In this document: positions 41,868 through 50,565 of the stretch, one piece after another
How the letters are laid out: each line of letters opens with the position of its first letter
Numbering within the stretch: the stretch's first letter is position 1
Source: Geobacter sp. SVR
Lineage (GTDB): Bacteria; Desulfobacterota; Desulfuromonadia; Geobacterales; Pseudopelobacteraceae
NCBI RefSeq assembly: GCF_016865365.1
Contig: NZ_AP024469.1
Span: forward strand, 2,386,501-2,450,500
DNA length: 64,000 nucleotides
Direction: 5' to 3'
Program-made: the position numbers and the translations under genes
The notes under the pieces: model-generated
Told to the model about the DNA's origin: nothing
What the model saw: only the letters and a program-made list of their open reading frames with translations
Database searches by the model: none

Positions 41868-41896
41868 ACCTTATCACTCTCCGGCGATCAGGTCAA
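41868..41896 (-). promoter_or_regulatory. Promoter of the pyr operon
   Basis: On the minus strand TTGACC (41891-41896), a 17-base spacer and TAAGGT (41868-41873) stand just upstream of the PyrR attenuator. The -35 is five of six; the -10 is moderate. The position gives a leader of roughly 135 bases. Confidence 0.55.
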
Positions 41897-41934
41897 GGGA
41901 GATTTGACCTCTAGGCAGGTTGTTCAACAGTCTG

Positions 41935-42075
41935 CTAGTCGTCATCCATCATGCGGTGTTTGGGCTTCTCCACATCGTCGAATTCTCCCTTTTTCACGGC
42001 CCACATGAAGCACAGCCAGCACCCTCCCCCCAGGCAGAGCGACAGAACCATCAGAGTGACAATGCTTTCATCCAT
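41935..42075 (-). CDS. ccoS: cbb3-type cytochrome oxidase assembly protein CcoS
   Basis: A 46-residue protein starting MDESIVTLMVLSLCLGGGCW, with one membrane helix (5-27) followed by a short charged tail (AVKKGEFDDVEKPKHR). This is the pattern of CcoS/FixS, needed for cofactor insertion into cbb3 oxidase. Its start overlaps the ccoI stop region by eight bases, the standard ccoI-ccoS arrangement, which strongly supports the call despite the small size. Transcription from the operon runs on toward the pyr promoter region. Confidence 0.88.
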   Translation of the reverse strand: MDESIVTLMVLSLCLGGGCWLCFMWAVKKGEFDDVEKPKHRMMDDD

Positions 42076-44485
42076 CGATTCGGACCTTCATTAATCTCAG
42101 AGAATTGAGTGAAACGGTCAATGAGCTGACCGTCATGGCTGCGGCGGCGTACGCCGGAGTCAGCATACCACACATTGCCAGCGGTATGCCGATCAGGTTG
42201 TAGAGAAAGGCCCAGGCCAAGTTCTGCCGGATGACCCGCATGGCAGCCCTGGCCAGGGCATGCGCTGCGGTGAGCTGAGACAGATTAGTTCCGGTGATCA
42301 CCATATCGGCGTTTTCCAGGGCGATGTCGCTGGATCCGGAGATCGAGCAGCCTACCTGTGCCGCAGCCAGGGCCGGTGCGTCGTTGATGCCATCCCCTGC
42401 CAGCAGCACCTGCCTCCCCGCAGCCTGCAGTTCGCGCACCAGATCAAGTTTGTTGTCCGGCGTCAGCTCCGATCTGGCGTGGCTCAGTTCCAGGGAGCGG
42501 GCCGTGCGGTCGACCACGGCCTCCGCATCGCCGCTGACCAGCCAGGTCTCGATCCTGCGCCGCCTGAACAGGAGACTGGCTTCCCGGGCACCGTGCCGGA
42601 CCGAATCGGAGATCACGAAATATCCGGCAGCGCACCCGGCTACGGCCAGCACCACGACCGTTCCCGCCGCATTCTCCAGCTCAGACAGGGAGTCGAGCGC
42701 AACGCCATGTTCCCGCAAAAAGAGGGGACTTCCGCAGATGATCACGGTCCCATCGTCCAGGCTGGCCGAAACGCCTCGTCCCGGAATGGCGTCGAAGTCG
42801 CGGCATTCGCCCGCCAGGCAGCCTTGTTCCGCTGCAAAGCGTTCGATGGCCCTGGCCAGCGGATGCGTCGCGACCCGCTCCACGGTGGCTGCCAGGTACA
42901 GCAGGCGCTTCTCCTCGAAATCGCCCAAAACATCCCATCGGATTACCTCGGGCCTCCCCTGGGTCACGGTGCCGGTTTTGTCGAACAAGACGGTGTCGAT
43001 CCGGGCCAGGCGTTCGATGACATCCCCTCCGCGCAAGATGATGCCGAGTTTCGCAAAACGGCTGCAGGCGCTCGTCACGGCAGTCGGTACTGCCAGCCCG
43101 AAGGCGCAGGGGCAGGCGATCAGCACTACGGTCAGTGCCGTCATGACGGACTGATCGAGTGCAACGCCCAAGAAGAGGTGAAGTAAAAGCAATGTCCCCC
43201 CTGCCAGGGCGAGAACGGCCGGTACGAAGCGGGAGGCAACACGATCCGCCAGGCGCTGGATATCCGGTTTTGCGGCCTGGGCCATACGTACCAGGGCTGC
43301 CACGCGCATCATGTAGCTCTGGCCCGCCGGCCTGAGAGCACGGGCCGTGACCGGTGCGGCAGCGTTCAGGCTGCCCCCCTTGACCTCGTCCCCCGGAAGT
43401 GCCATCACCGGCATGCTCTCCCCCGTGACCAGCGACTGGTCGACCTCGGTCTCCCCCCGCTCGATCCTGACGTCGACCGGAAAGCGTTCCCCCTGCCTGA
43501 TCAGCAGCAGATCACCCGCCTGAACGTCGCCAGCGTCGATCTCGCGGGGATGCTCTGCATCGAAGATGGTGGCCCGTTGGGGAGCTCCTTCGTACAGCGC
43601 TTCCAGCCCGGAGGTTGCCTTCTGTCTCACGACCGACTCCAGCAGTCGCCCCACCAGAACGAAGGTGACGATCATGGCCGCGCTTTCGAAATAGGTCTCA
43701 TGCCCCTGCAAGGCTGCCAGCGCACTGAAGGCCCAGGCAGAGCCGGCCCCTACGGCGATCAGCATGTCCATGCCGACCGCACGCGTCCTGATGCCCCGCC
43801 ATGCCCCCCTGAAAACGGGCCAGCCGCAGTAGAAGACGACCGGTGTGGCCACTGCGAAGGAAAACATCTGGAGGATCTGTTTCATGAACGGCGACATGCC
43901 CTGGAAAAACCCGGCATACAGGGCAAAGGAATAGGCCATCAGCTGCATGCTCAGGAACAGGCTGGTACCGAAACGTATCAGCAGGTCGCGATACTCCTGT
44001 CTGGCGGTTCTGGCCGAGAGATCGGGGGAGTATGGGCGAGGTGAGTACCCCAGCGCCGCAATCGTCGCAAAGATGTCCTCGGGTGCGACCAGGCCCGGAT
44101 CGAAGCGAACCGAAGCTGTTCCCTCGCAGTGGACCAGGCTGACCGTCAGCACTCCTTCCCGTTGGCCGATTACCCGTTCAAGCAGCCAGATGCACGATGA
44201 ACAGCTGATCCCGGCAATGAGGATATCGATACGGCTTACCGGCCCGTCCTGCCGGACCGAAGCTGCCACGTCACGTGCGCTGTAATCGGGGGTATCCCTG
44301 CCCACCGTTGGGGTCGACCGGTCGCTGCGCAGGTAATATGCATCCAGCCCCGCCCCCCGGATCAGCAGATACGCACCGAGGCACCCCCGGCAGCAGAACC
44401 TGCGGGAGCCTTCCGCGTCTTCCAGAGGTTTCCAGCGGAAAACGATGCCGCAATGATGGCAGGTTTGCGTGTCGGTGCTAGTCAT
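42068..44485 (-). CDS. ccoI: Cu(+)-translocating P-type ATPase CcoI/FixI
   Basis: P1B-type ATPase exporting copper for cbb3 oxidase assembly. The 805-residue protein has an N-terminal metal-binding region (C9, C12, C31, C32, C35; PF12156 type), an HMA domain with C95 and C98 (GISCSSC), eight membrane helices, the intramembrane CPC at 458-460 (LIACPCAFGLAVP), the phosphorylated D502 in DKTGTVTQG, and GDGINDAPALA. The cysteine-rich N-terminus separates the CcoI group from CopA. It overlaps ccoG by eight bases and ccoS at its end, forming ccoG-ccoI-ccoS. Confidence 0.93.
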   Translation of the reverse strand: MTSTDTQTCHHCGIVFRWKPLEDAEGSRRFCCRGCLGAYLLIRGAGLDAYYLRSDRSTPTVGRDTPDYSARDVAASVRQDGPVSRIDILIAGISCSSCIWLLERVIGQREGVLTVSLVHCEGTASVRFDPGLVAPEDIFATIAALGYSPRPYSPDLSARTARQEYRDLLIRFGTSLFLSMQLMAYSFALYAGFFQGMSPFMKQILQMFSFAVATPVVFYCGWPVFRGAWRGIRTRAVGMDMLIAVGAGSAWAFSALAALQGHETYFESAAMIVTFVLVGRLLESVVRQKATSGLEALYEGAPQRATIFDAEHPREIDAGDVQAGDLLLIRQGERFPVDVRIERGETEVDQSLVTGESMPVMALPGDEVKGGSLNAAAPVTARALRPAGQSYMMRVAALVRMAQAAKPDIQRLADRVASRFVPAVLALAGGTLLLLHLFLGVALDQSVMTALTVVLIACPCAFGLAVPTAVTSACSRFAKLGIILRGGDVIERLARIDTVLFDKTGTVTQGRPEVIRWDVLGDFEEKRLLYLAATVERVATHPLARAIERFAAEQGCLAGECRDFDAIPGRGVSASLDDGTVIICGSPLFLREHGVALDSLSELENAAGTVVVLAVAGCAAGYFVISDSVRHGAREASLLFRRRRIETWLVSGDAEAVVDRTARSLELSHARSELTPDNKLDLVRELQAAGRQVLLAGDGINDAPALAAAQVGCSISGSSDIALENADMVITGTNLSQLTAAHALARAAMRVIRQNLAWAFLYNLIGIPLAMCGMLTPAYAAAAMTVSSLTVSLNSLRLMKVRIDG

Positions 44486-45674
44486 GGGGTATCCAGGCCC
44501 GTGCCACGCGTTCGCCTGCCCTGGTCAGGCGCAGCTCGAACCTGCCCGGCTGCCGTCCGCTTGCGGGGGGAATGCGCAGGGAAAAGGTGACTGTCATGCT
44601 TTCGTTGGGTTCCACACGAATGTCGCTGACCGGCCCGCCCAGAATCGCTCCCGACATCGGTGGGACCTGCAGGGAAAATGAGGTCGGCTCCTGCCGGCGA
44701 TTACCGATGACCGCCTGCCAGACCTGAATCCGGGAGCCGTCCGGCAACTGGTCCGGTGCACCGCTCACCACCCGCCGGATAGCAAAGGTGGCATCGCTTC
44801 GGCTGCGGACATCCCAGACGAGAGTTGCAGCCAGAATCAGTACTGCCGCCGCCACAGTGACGGTTTTGTATCCAAGGCGTACTCCGCTGGCGCCGTCACC
44901 GCTGCGATAGCCGATCAATCCGCGCTCGGCCTGATGCAGGCGGTTGGCGCAGGCATCGATGCAGCGGCCGCAGTTGATGCATTCGATCTGAAAACCCTGC
45001 CGGATGTCAACGCCCATGGGGCAGGCCCTAACGCAGGCACCGCAATGCAGGCATTCCCTCCGTCTTTCTTCATCAAAGGAGAGCGTAAGGGTTCCCCGGT
45101 CCATGAGCACCGCCTGAAATCTGCCGTAGGGACAGAAGCTTCGGCAGAAGCTCCTTCTGACCAGCGTCAGGTCGATGAAGAGGAAAAGTGCGACTGCCGT
45201 GAAAGCGATTGACGCGGACAGGTTGTCGCCCGGATGTGACAGCGCCCATACGACATCCGAAGGGGGCATGAACAGCGTGAGCAGGAATCCCGGCAGCACG
45301 AGCGAGATGATCGCAGCGGCTGCCGGATAGGCGATCCTGCCGGCACGCTTCGTAGCGAAGGGGCGCTCCAGCAGAGAAGCCAGCAGCAGGGTCAGGTCGT
45401 TCAGTACGGTTTGGGGACAGCCCCACCCACACCATACCCGGCCCAGCACGATGGTCAGCAGCGAAAAGAGCGCCACAGCCAGTAGACCGAGCAGCAGAAG
45501 CAGGAATGATTCGTCGATTCTAAGTGCTGTTCCGGCCAGAAAGAGAGTACTGAGGCGCACATCCAGGCGCAGGAATGGCTGCTCACCCACCATGCAAAAG
45601 GGAATACCCAGGGCGACAGCGGCGAGGGTGATCTGGAGCAGAGTGCGACGAGCGGAGATGGAGGCAGGTTTCAT
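44478..45674 (-). CDS. ccoG: Cytochrome c oxidase accessory protein CcoG (FixG/RdxA)
   Basis: Membrane ferredoxin-like protein that acts as cupric reductase in cbb3 oxidase maturation. The 398-residue protein has about five membrane helices, WCGWGCPQTVL near 81, two [4Fe-4S] motifs (C208, C211, C214, C218 and C232, C235, C238, C242) and a C-terminal immunoglobulin-like domain after a membrane helix near 275. It is shorter than many homologues, mainly at the N-terminus, but appears complete. It is the first of ccoG-ccoI-ccoS on the minus strand; the oxidase genes ccoN, ccoO and ccoP are not next to it. Confidence 0.92.
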   Translation of the reverse strand: MKPASISARRTLLQITLAAVALGIPFCMVGEQPFLRLDVRLSTLFLAGTALRIDESFLLLLLGLLAVALFSLLTIVLGRVWCGWGCPQTVLNDLTLLLASLLERPFATKRAGRIAYPAAAAIISLVLPGFLLTLFMPPSDVVWALSHPGDNLSASIAFTAVALFLFIDLTLVRRSFCRSFCPYGRFQAVLMDRGTLTLSFDEERRRECLHCGACVRACPMGVDIRQGFQIECINCGRCIDACANRLHQAERGLIGYRSGDGASGVRLGYKTVTVAAAVLILAATLVWDVRSRSDATFAIRRVVSGAPDQLPDGSRIQVWQAVIGNRRQEPTSFSLQVPPMSGAILGGPVSDIRVEPNESMTVTFSLRIPPASGRQPGRFELRLTRAGERVARAWIPHD

Positions 45675-45800
45675 CGAGAAAGAAACATTTCGGTTCTGGC
45701 AAAAGATTCTGACATTGACAGCTCTGCCGGCGGCGTTGTCACGGCATTGTTTTTACTTTTCAAGATGCTTCTCTCAGACCCCGCAGAAACATTGCTTGAA

Positions 45801-45833
45801 AAGCGAAGCCGGCGCTTATCCGGCCTTTCGCTT
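45801..45833 (-). terminator. Hairpin at the end of the VOC gene
   Basis: AAGCGAA and GCCGG in the left arm (45801-45812) pair with CCGGC and TTCGCTT in the right arm (45820-45833) with a small bulge. The stem overlaps the VOC-protein stop codon, and on the minus strand CTTTTC follows. It is a plausible terminator between the VOC gene and ccoG. Confidence 0.5.
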
Positions 45834-46241
45834 CTTAACCGGCTCATCCAGCACGACCAGATATCCGTCCGGATCAAAGCACCACATCTCTTTGATGCCG
45901 TATGGCTTGATCTCCAGAGGATAGAGGATTTCAAGATCCTCCTCCTGGATCGCGTCGCTGATCCCTTCGATGTCTTCGACCTCGAAATGCAGGGTGACGC
46001 CGGTGCCCCGTGGAAACAGGCCCAGACGATGTTCGAGCACCGGATGGGTTCTGACGACATCCCCCTCCTCGACAAACACGATGGCAACGCCCCCCAGATC
46101 CAGCACAAGATGATCGGGCGCCCCGGGTGAGGTGAATGGCCTCTGGACGGGCAGTTCAAGAATACCGGCGTAAAAGGCTTCGGTCACAACCAGGTCGGCG
46201 ACAACCAATTGGATGGAGTGCCGTGCGCGATAGGCCTTCAT
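45816..46241 (-). CDS. VOC / glyoxalase-bleomycin resistance family protein
   Basis: The 141-residue protein has the paired beta-alpha-beta-beta-beta modules of the vicinal oxygen chelate fold: HSIQLVVADLVVTEAFYAGIL at the start and TLHFEVEDIEGISDAIQE in the middle. It ends with CFDPDGYLVVLDEPVKKRK. Possible metal ligands are H9, E55-region acids and the C-terminal Glu, but the substrate is unknown. The start ATG overlaps the ccdA stop (ATGA), which fixes it at 46241 although the frame is open far upstream. The link to ccdA and tlpA is positional only. Confidence 0.82.
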   Translation of the reverse strand: MKAYRARHSIQLVVADLVVTEAFYAGILELPVQRPFTSPGAPDHLVLDLGGVAIVFVEEGDVVRTHPVLEHRLGLFPRGTGVTLHFEVEDIEGISDAIQEEDLEILYPLEIKPYGIKEMWCFDPDGYLVVLDEPVKKRKAG

Positions 46242-46963
46242 TGGTTGAAGAGCATGTTCGAATAGGCGGAAAGACGCGACAGCCAGTTGAAGAAGAGCAG
46301 GATACCCACCCCCATCAGGAACAGACCGGTAATGATCTCGAACACGCGAATGAATTTTTTGAAGCGATTGAACACTACCAGAAACTGGTGCAGGGCCAGG
46401 GACGAGATCAGGAAGGGCAGACCGAGCCCGAGGGAGTAGAGCAGCAGCAGGGTTATGCCCTCGCGCATGTTGCCTTCGGTGGCGGCAACCATCAGAATGG
46501 ATGCCAGGATCGGACCGATGCAGGGGGTCCAACCGGCCGCGAACACCAGACCAACCAGGAAACTGCCGGCATAACCGGCAGGCTTGTGCTTGATAGATAC
46601 CCGTTTCTCGCCCAGCAGCGCTCCGATGGGGATCAGACCGGTCACGTGCAGGCCGAAGAAAAAGATCAGCAGGCCGCCAACCCTTCTGATCGCCACCACA
46701 TGTTCCTGCAGAAAGGTCCCGATCAGTGTGGCCGAGGCTCCCAGGAACACGAACACCACCGTAAAACCGGCTATGAAGCAGAGGGAATGGAAGATCGTCT
46801 TGCGACGGACAAGGTTGGAGGGGTGTTCAGCCTGCAGATCGCTGAAGGAAAGACCGGTGATGTAGGTTATGAAGGAAGGGATCAACGGCAGCACGCAGGG
46901 CGACAGGAACGACAGCAGGCCAGCCAGGATGGCGCCCAGATATGTGACTTGTTGACTCGGCAT
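46238..46963 (-). CDS. ccdA: Cytochrome c biogenesis protein CcdA
   Basis: Six-helix membrane protein of the DsbD family that carries electrons from cytoplasmic thioredoxin to periplasmic thiol proteins. The 241-residue protein has the two redox cysteines in the symmetric segments FLSPCVLPLIPSF (residue 22) and GWTPCIGPIL (residue 139). The partner is probably the TlpA-like lipoprotein encoded 15 bp upstream, the two forming a periplasmic reduction pathway for haem ligation or copper-site maturation. It overlaps the VOC gene by four bases. Confidence 0.94.
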   Translation of the reverse strand: MPSQQVTYLGAILAGLLSFLSPCVLPLIPSFITYITGLSFSDLQAEHPSNLVRRKTIFHSLCFIAGFTVVFVFLGASATLIGTFLQEHVVAIRRVGGLLIFFFGLHVTGLIPIGALLGEKRVSIKHKPAGYAGSFLVGLVFAAGWTPCIGPILASILMVAATEGNMREGITLLLLYSLGLGLPFLISSLALHQFLVVFNRFKKFIRVFEIITGLFLMGVGILLFFNWLSRLSAYSNMLFNQ

Positions 46964-46978
46964 GGATAGTATCCGCTG

Positions 46979-47506
46979 CTATTTTGTCAGTCCTTCCAGA
47001 AAGGCATGTGCCTCGGGACTGTCCCACGAAAGGGCCCCGATCACCTTCTTCACAAGTATACCACGCTTATCGATGATGAAGGTTTCCGGAACACCGGTGA
47101 TGCCGTAGATCTTGCCGGCCTTGCCCTCCGGATCGGTATAGGCCGGAAGTTTGAAACCGCTGGTCTGAAAGAAGGATTCAACAGCCTGCTTACCCCCTTC
47201 GTCGATCGACACCGCTACCATCTGGAACGGTTTACCGGACATGGACTTTTCGAGAGCCATCATGGAGGGGATTTCTTCGCGGCAGGGGGGACACCAGGTG
47301 GCCCAGAAGTTGAGCAGCACCACCTTGCCCCGAAGATCGGAAAGCTTGAGCGTGCTTCCGTCAAGGGCCGTCACCTGCACATCGGGAGCAGGACTGTTTT
47401 CGGAGGGCGCCTGCTTCGCGGCCGTCTGCTCCTTGCGGGTACAGCCCGACAGCGAAACCGCAGCAGTCATGAGCAGCAGCATCACCAGACACAGAAGTCG
47501 TCTCAT
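46979..47506 (-). CDS. TlpA/ResA-like thioredoxin lipoprotein
   Basis: Periplasm-facing thiol:disulfide protein. The 175-residue product has a lipoprotein signal ending VSLSGC (C22 lipidated), a thioredoxin fold with redox pair C72 and C75 in WATWCPPCREE, the cis-proline segment GITGVPETFIID and an ending AHAFLEGLTK. It is likely reduced by CcdA, encoded immediately downstream, and may reduce cytochrome c haem-binding cysteines or Cu(A)/cbb3 maturation targets. Confidence 0.92.
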   Translation of the reverse strand: MRRLLCLVMLLLMTAAVSLSGCTRKEQTAAKQAPSENSPAPDVQVTALDGSTLKLSDLRGKVVLLNFWATWCPPCREEIPSMMALEKSMSGKPFQMVAVSIDEGGKQAVESFFQTSGFKLPAYTDPEGKAGKIYGITGVPETFIIDKRGILVKKVIGALSWDSPEAHAFLEGLTK

Positions 47507-47556
47507 TTTTCCTCCAGGTGCTTGTTTTCAGCCGACAAGGGGGGAGCGAAGGGAAG

Positions 47557-48528
47557 CTATCTGCTACGGGTCACCACATAGCCGGCCAGATCGAGCAACG
47601 CCTCCCGTACGGGTCCGGCTTCGAACAGTTCGAGATGGGCGGAGCAGGCGTCGATGTAACGTCGTGCGGAGGCAATACTATACTCTATGCCGCCGTACCG
47701 CTTCACCAGGCCTGAAACCTCGCGGAACTCATCCAGCGACATTTCGTCCTTTTCAACGACAGCGGCAATCACATCCCGTTCTTTCTGATTGCACTGGCGC
47801 AGGGTGTGGATCAGGGGCAGGGTTATCTTACCCTCTTCCAGGTCGTGGCCGATGCTTTTGCCGAACTCTTCTTCCGACGCGATATAGTCCAGCGTGTCGT
47901 CCATCAATTGGAATGCGATGCCAAGGTCCATGCCGAAATTGGCCAGAGCCTGCTGTTTCTCAGGGCTGACAGCTCCGAGAATGGCTCCGGCCTCGCAGGC
48001 GGCCGACATCAGAATGGCGGTCTTCGAGCGGACCACGCCCACATACTGCTCCTCCGTCAGGTCAAGCTCGCCGGTACAGAGCAGTTGCAGAACTTCCCCT
48101 TCGGCAATGACGGTGGTGGCATTGGAAAGTACCCGCAGGACATCCATGCTGCCGACGGCAACCATCAGCGAGAAGGATTTGGAAAAGAGGAAGTCTCCGA
48201 CAAGCACCGAGGCCTCGTTGCCCCACAGGGTATTGGCAGAGGCGATGCCGCGCCGCAGCGTTGCGCTGTCCACGACATCGTCGTGAAGCAGGGTGGCGGT
48301 ATGGATGAATTCAATGACGCTTGCCAGGGGAACGGCCTGATTGCCCTGGTATCCGCAGAGGTGCGCGGCCAGCAACAGCAGTGCAGGACGGATGCGTTTA
48401 CCGCCGCTGGAGAGCACATATTCGCCGACCTTGCGGATCAGGGGGACATCCGATTCGAGGTCTTTCACAAATTGCTGCTCGACGCTCTTCATTTCGGCGC
48501 CGATAATGTTCAAAGCAGCCTGCATCAA
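47557..48528 (-). CDS. Polyprenyl diphosphate synthase (IspB-type)
   Basis: Trans-isoprenyl diphosphate synthase that builds the C40-C45 side chain of menaquinone. The 323-residue protein has the first aspartate-rich motif DDVVD at 83-87, preceded by two small-to-medium residues and HTATLLH, the second DDTLD at 210-214, and GGKRIRP near 42. The product length cannot be read with certainty from sequence. It is transcribed from its own promoter and lies 50 bp upstream of the TlpA-like gene. Confidence 0.93.
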   Translation of the reverse strand: MMQAALNIIGAEMKSVEQQFVKDLESDVPLIRKVGEYVLSSGGKRIRPALLLLAAHLCGYQGNQAVPLASVIEFIHTATLLHDDVVDSATLRRGIASANTLWGNEASVLVGDFLFSKSFSLMVAVGSMDVLRVLSNATTVIAEGEVLQLLCTGELDLTEEQYVGVVRSKTAILMSAACEAGAILGAVSPEKQQALANFGMDLGIAFQLMDDTLDYIASEEEFGKSIGHDLEEGKITLPLIHTLRQCNQKERDVIAAVVEKDEMSLDEFREVSGLVKRYGGIEYSIASARRYIDACSAHLELFEAGPVREALLDLAGYVVTRSR

Positions 48529-48554
48529 AGGTATCCTTGGGGTAAAGTTTCAAC

Positions 48555-48584
48555 ATACTAAAAGATTAAAATGTGATTTGTCAA
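48555..48584 (-). promoter_or_regulatory. Promoter of the polyprenyl synthase gene
   Basis: On the minus strand TTGACA (48579-48584, perfect), an 18-base AT-rich spacer and TAGTAT (48555-48560) lie about 30 bp before the start codon. Confidence 0.65.
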
Positions 48585-48715
48585 CCTTTCTGGCCGTACC
48601 ACCAGCGGCAAAAAGCGGCTGCCGGAAGGTTTCCATTGCCAGATAAGTACCCTGCGGTATATGGTATACCCTGATGTCTTCAATACATACCGTTACGCAC
48701 CTATTCGAGGAATAA

Positions 48716-50101
48716 ATGAAATTTGATGCTCTTATGCTGCCCGAGTCGCTCCGGAGAGGAATCGCCGAAGCCGGGTTTATTGAATGTACACCGATTCAGC
48801 AGAGTACCCTGCCGATTTCGCTGACGGGCAAAGATGTGGCCGGCCAAGCCCAGACCGGCACCGGCAAGACAGCCGCCTTCCTGGTGACCCTGTTTTCCCG
48901 GTTGCTGTCCGGCACCGGCAACACCGGCGGCCATCCCCGTGCCCTGATCCTGGCCCCCACCCGCGAGCTGGTGGTGCAGATCGAGCAGGATGCCCAGCTC
49001 CTGGGCAAGTATTGCGGTCTCACCATCCAGGCCATCTACGGCGGCGTGGATTACATGAAGCAGCGCGACGCCCTTCGGGAGGGAGCCGACGTGGTGATCG
49101 GCACGCCGGGGCGATTGATCGACTATCTCAAGCAGAAAGTCTACAGTCTCAAGCAGATCGAAATGCTGGTGATCGACGAGGCCGATCGCATGTTCGATAT
49201 GGGATTCATTGCGGATCTGCGCTTCATTCTGCGCCGCCTGCCCCCGTTCGACAAGCGCCAGAACCTGATGTTTTCGGCCACACTCAATCAGCGCGTCATG
49301 GAGTTGGCGTACGAATTCATGAACATGCCCGAAAAGGTGTCGGTGACCCCTGAAAAAATGACCGCCGAAAGAATCGAGCAGGTCATCTACCACGTCTCCC
49401 GCAAGGAGAAATTCCCGCTCCTGCTCGGACTGTTGCGGCGCGACGGCATGGCGCGCACCATGATATTCATCAATACCAAGCGCGAGGGGGAGTACCTGCA
49501 CGATCGCCTGAACGCCAACGGCTTTCCCTGCCGCATTATTTCGGGCGATGTCGAACAGAAGAAACGCCTGCGTATCCTGGAGGATTTCAAAGAGGGCAAG
49601 CTGCCGATTCTGATCGCCACCGATGTCGCTTCACGCGGCCTGCACATCGACGGCGTTTCGCACGTCATCAATTACGATTTACCCCAGGATTGCGAGGACT
49701 ACGTCCATCGGATCGGCCGGACCGCGCGAGCCGGAGCCGAAGGCAAGGCGATCTCCCTGGCGGACGAGGATGGCGCCTTTTACCTGGAAGCCATCGAAGG
49801 CTACATCCGGCACAAGATCCCGGCCGAATGGGCCGAGGACGACCTGTTTGTGCACGACTTCATCCGGGTGGCCAAGCCGGAACGCAAAAAGGAATTTCCC
49901 AGGGAACGCGCCGGCGAAAAACGCTCCGGCAGCAGGACCCGCAAAAAGCCCTCTGAAAAGAAAGCGGCCGCCGTACAACCTGCAACACCTGACCAGGCTG
50001 CTGCTCCCCCTGTAACGGGTGAGCCTGCCAAAAAGAAACGCAGGCGCAGAAGAAAACCTGCAGGCGCAGGTACTCCCCCTACGGAAAACTCGGCGGAATA
50101 A
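48716..50101 (+). CDS. DEAD-box RNA helicase (RhlB/RhlE type)
   Basis: ATP-dependent RNA helicase of 461 residues. Q motif FIECTPIQQSTLP (21-33), Walker A AQTGTGKT (45-52), PTRELVVQ (81-88), DEAD at 154-157, SATL, GDVEQKKRLRILEDFKEG, and HRIGRTARAG in the second RecA domain are all intact. The C-terminal 80 residues are a Lys/Arg/Pro-rich low-complexity tail likely to bind RNA. It lies divergent from the polyprenyl synthase gene and convergent with the archease gene, with only two bases between stop codons. RhlB versus RhlE is not resolved. Confidence 0.93.
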   Translation: MKFDALMLPESLRRGIAEAGFIECTPIQQSTLPISLTGKDVAGQAQTGTGKTAAFLVTLFSRLLSGTGNTGGHPRALILAPTRELVVQIEQDAQLLGKYCGLTIQAIYGGVDYMKQRDALREGADVVIGTPGRLIDYLKQKVYSLKQIEMLVIDEADRMFDMGFIADLRFILRRLPPFDKRQNLMFSATLNQRVMELAYEFMNMPEKVSVTPEKMTAERIEQVIYHVSRKEKFPLLLGLLRRDGMARTMIFINTKREGEYLHDRLNANGFPCRIISGDVEQKKRLRILEDFKEGKLPILIATDVASRGLHIDGVSHVINYDLPQDCEDYVHRIGRTARAGAEGKAISLADEDGAFYLEAIEGYIRHKIPAEWAEDDLFVHDFIRVAKPERKKEFPRERAGEKRSGSRTRKKPSEKKAAAVQPATPDQAAAPPVTGEPAKKKRRRRRKPAGAGTPPTENSAE

Positions 50102-50103
50102 TC

Positions 50104-50535
50104 TCAAATATCCAGAACGACCGTCGCCTTCCAGATGGTGCCGTCAAAAGCCACCCCGAACCGGTGAAGCGTAACCGCTTTTACGTCCACCAGCAGCGGA
50201 TGCCGGTCATAGTCGATCTCTTCCCCCCGTGCAACCGCTTCGAGCTGAAAGCTGCCATCTCGTTCGGTTATCTGCAGCCTGTCCGCATGCAGCAGCAGTC
50301 TGCGGGCATCCTTGTAGAAGACCAGCTCCGCCAGAAATGCATACAGCAGCAGATCCAGCTCCTCGTGGGAAACTGCGATAGGCTGCTCCAGCAACGGTTT
50401 TACCAGCTGCGGATCATGGACCATGGTGGCCAGCAGCGCAGCCGCCGAAGAGATGAACATCTCCTCTTTTGTCCCGCCCCATGCCTCAAAGGCCACGTCG
50501 GCTGTCACCAAGTCTTCAAGAAATCGATACGGCAT
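50104..50535 (-). CDS. Archease (RtcB cofactor)
   Basis: SHS2-fold protein that speeds guanylation of the RNA ligase RtcB. The 143-residue protein starts MPYRFLEDLVTADVAFEAWG, contains the acidic D12 and the ELDLLLYAFLAELVFY segment, and ends IDYDRHPLLVDVKAVTLH followed by KATVVLDI with a conserved acidic residue near the C-terminus. It directly follows rtcB (30 bp) on the minus strand. This neighbourhood is the main support together with the archease sequence pattern. Confidence 0.93.
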   Translation of the reverse strand: MPYRFLEDLVTADVAFEAWGGTKEEMFISSAAALLATMVHDPQLVKPLLEQPIAVSHEELDLLLYAFLAELVFYKDARRLLLHADRLQITERDGSFQLEAVARGEEIDYDRHPLLVDVKAVTLHRFGVAFDGTIWKATVVLDI

Positions 50536-50565
50536 GCTGATTCCCTTCGGGAGCAGGCTGTTGTA

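Noticed and set aside
41918-41937. TTGTTCAACA near the end of ccoS as a third copy of the palindromic repeat
   Set aside because: Only about ten bases resemble the repeat end; the core palindrome is missing.
45671-46159. 162-codon minus-strand frame overlapping the VOC gene
   Set aside because: It overlaps the well-supported VOC protein in another frame and has Arg/Ser-rich shadow-type content.
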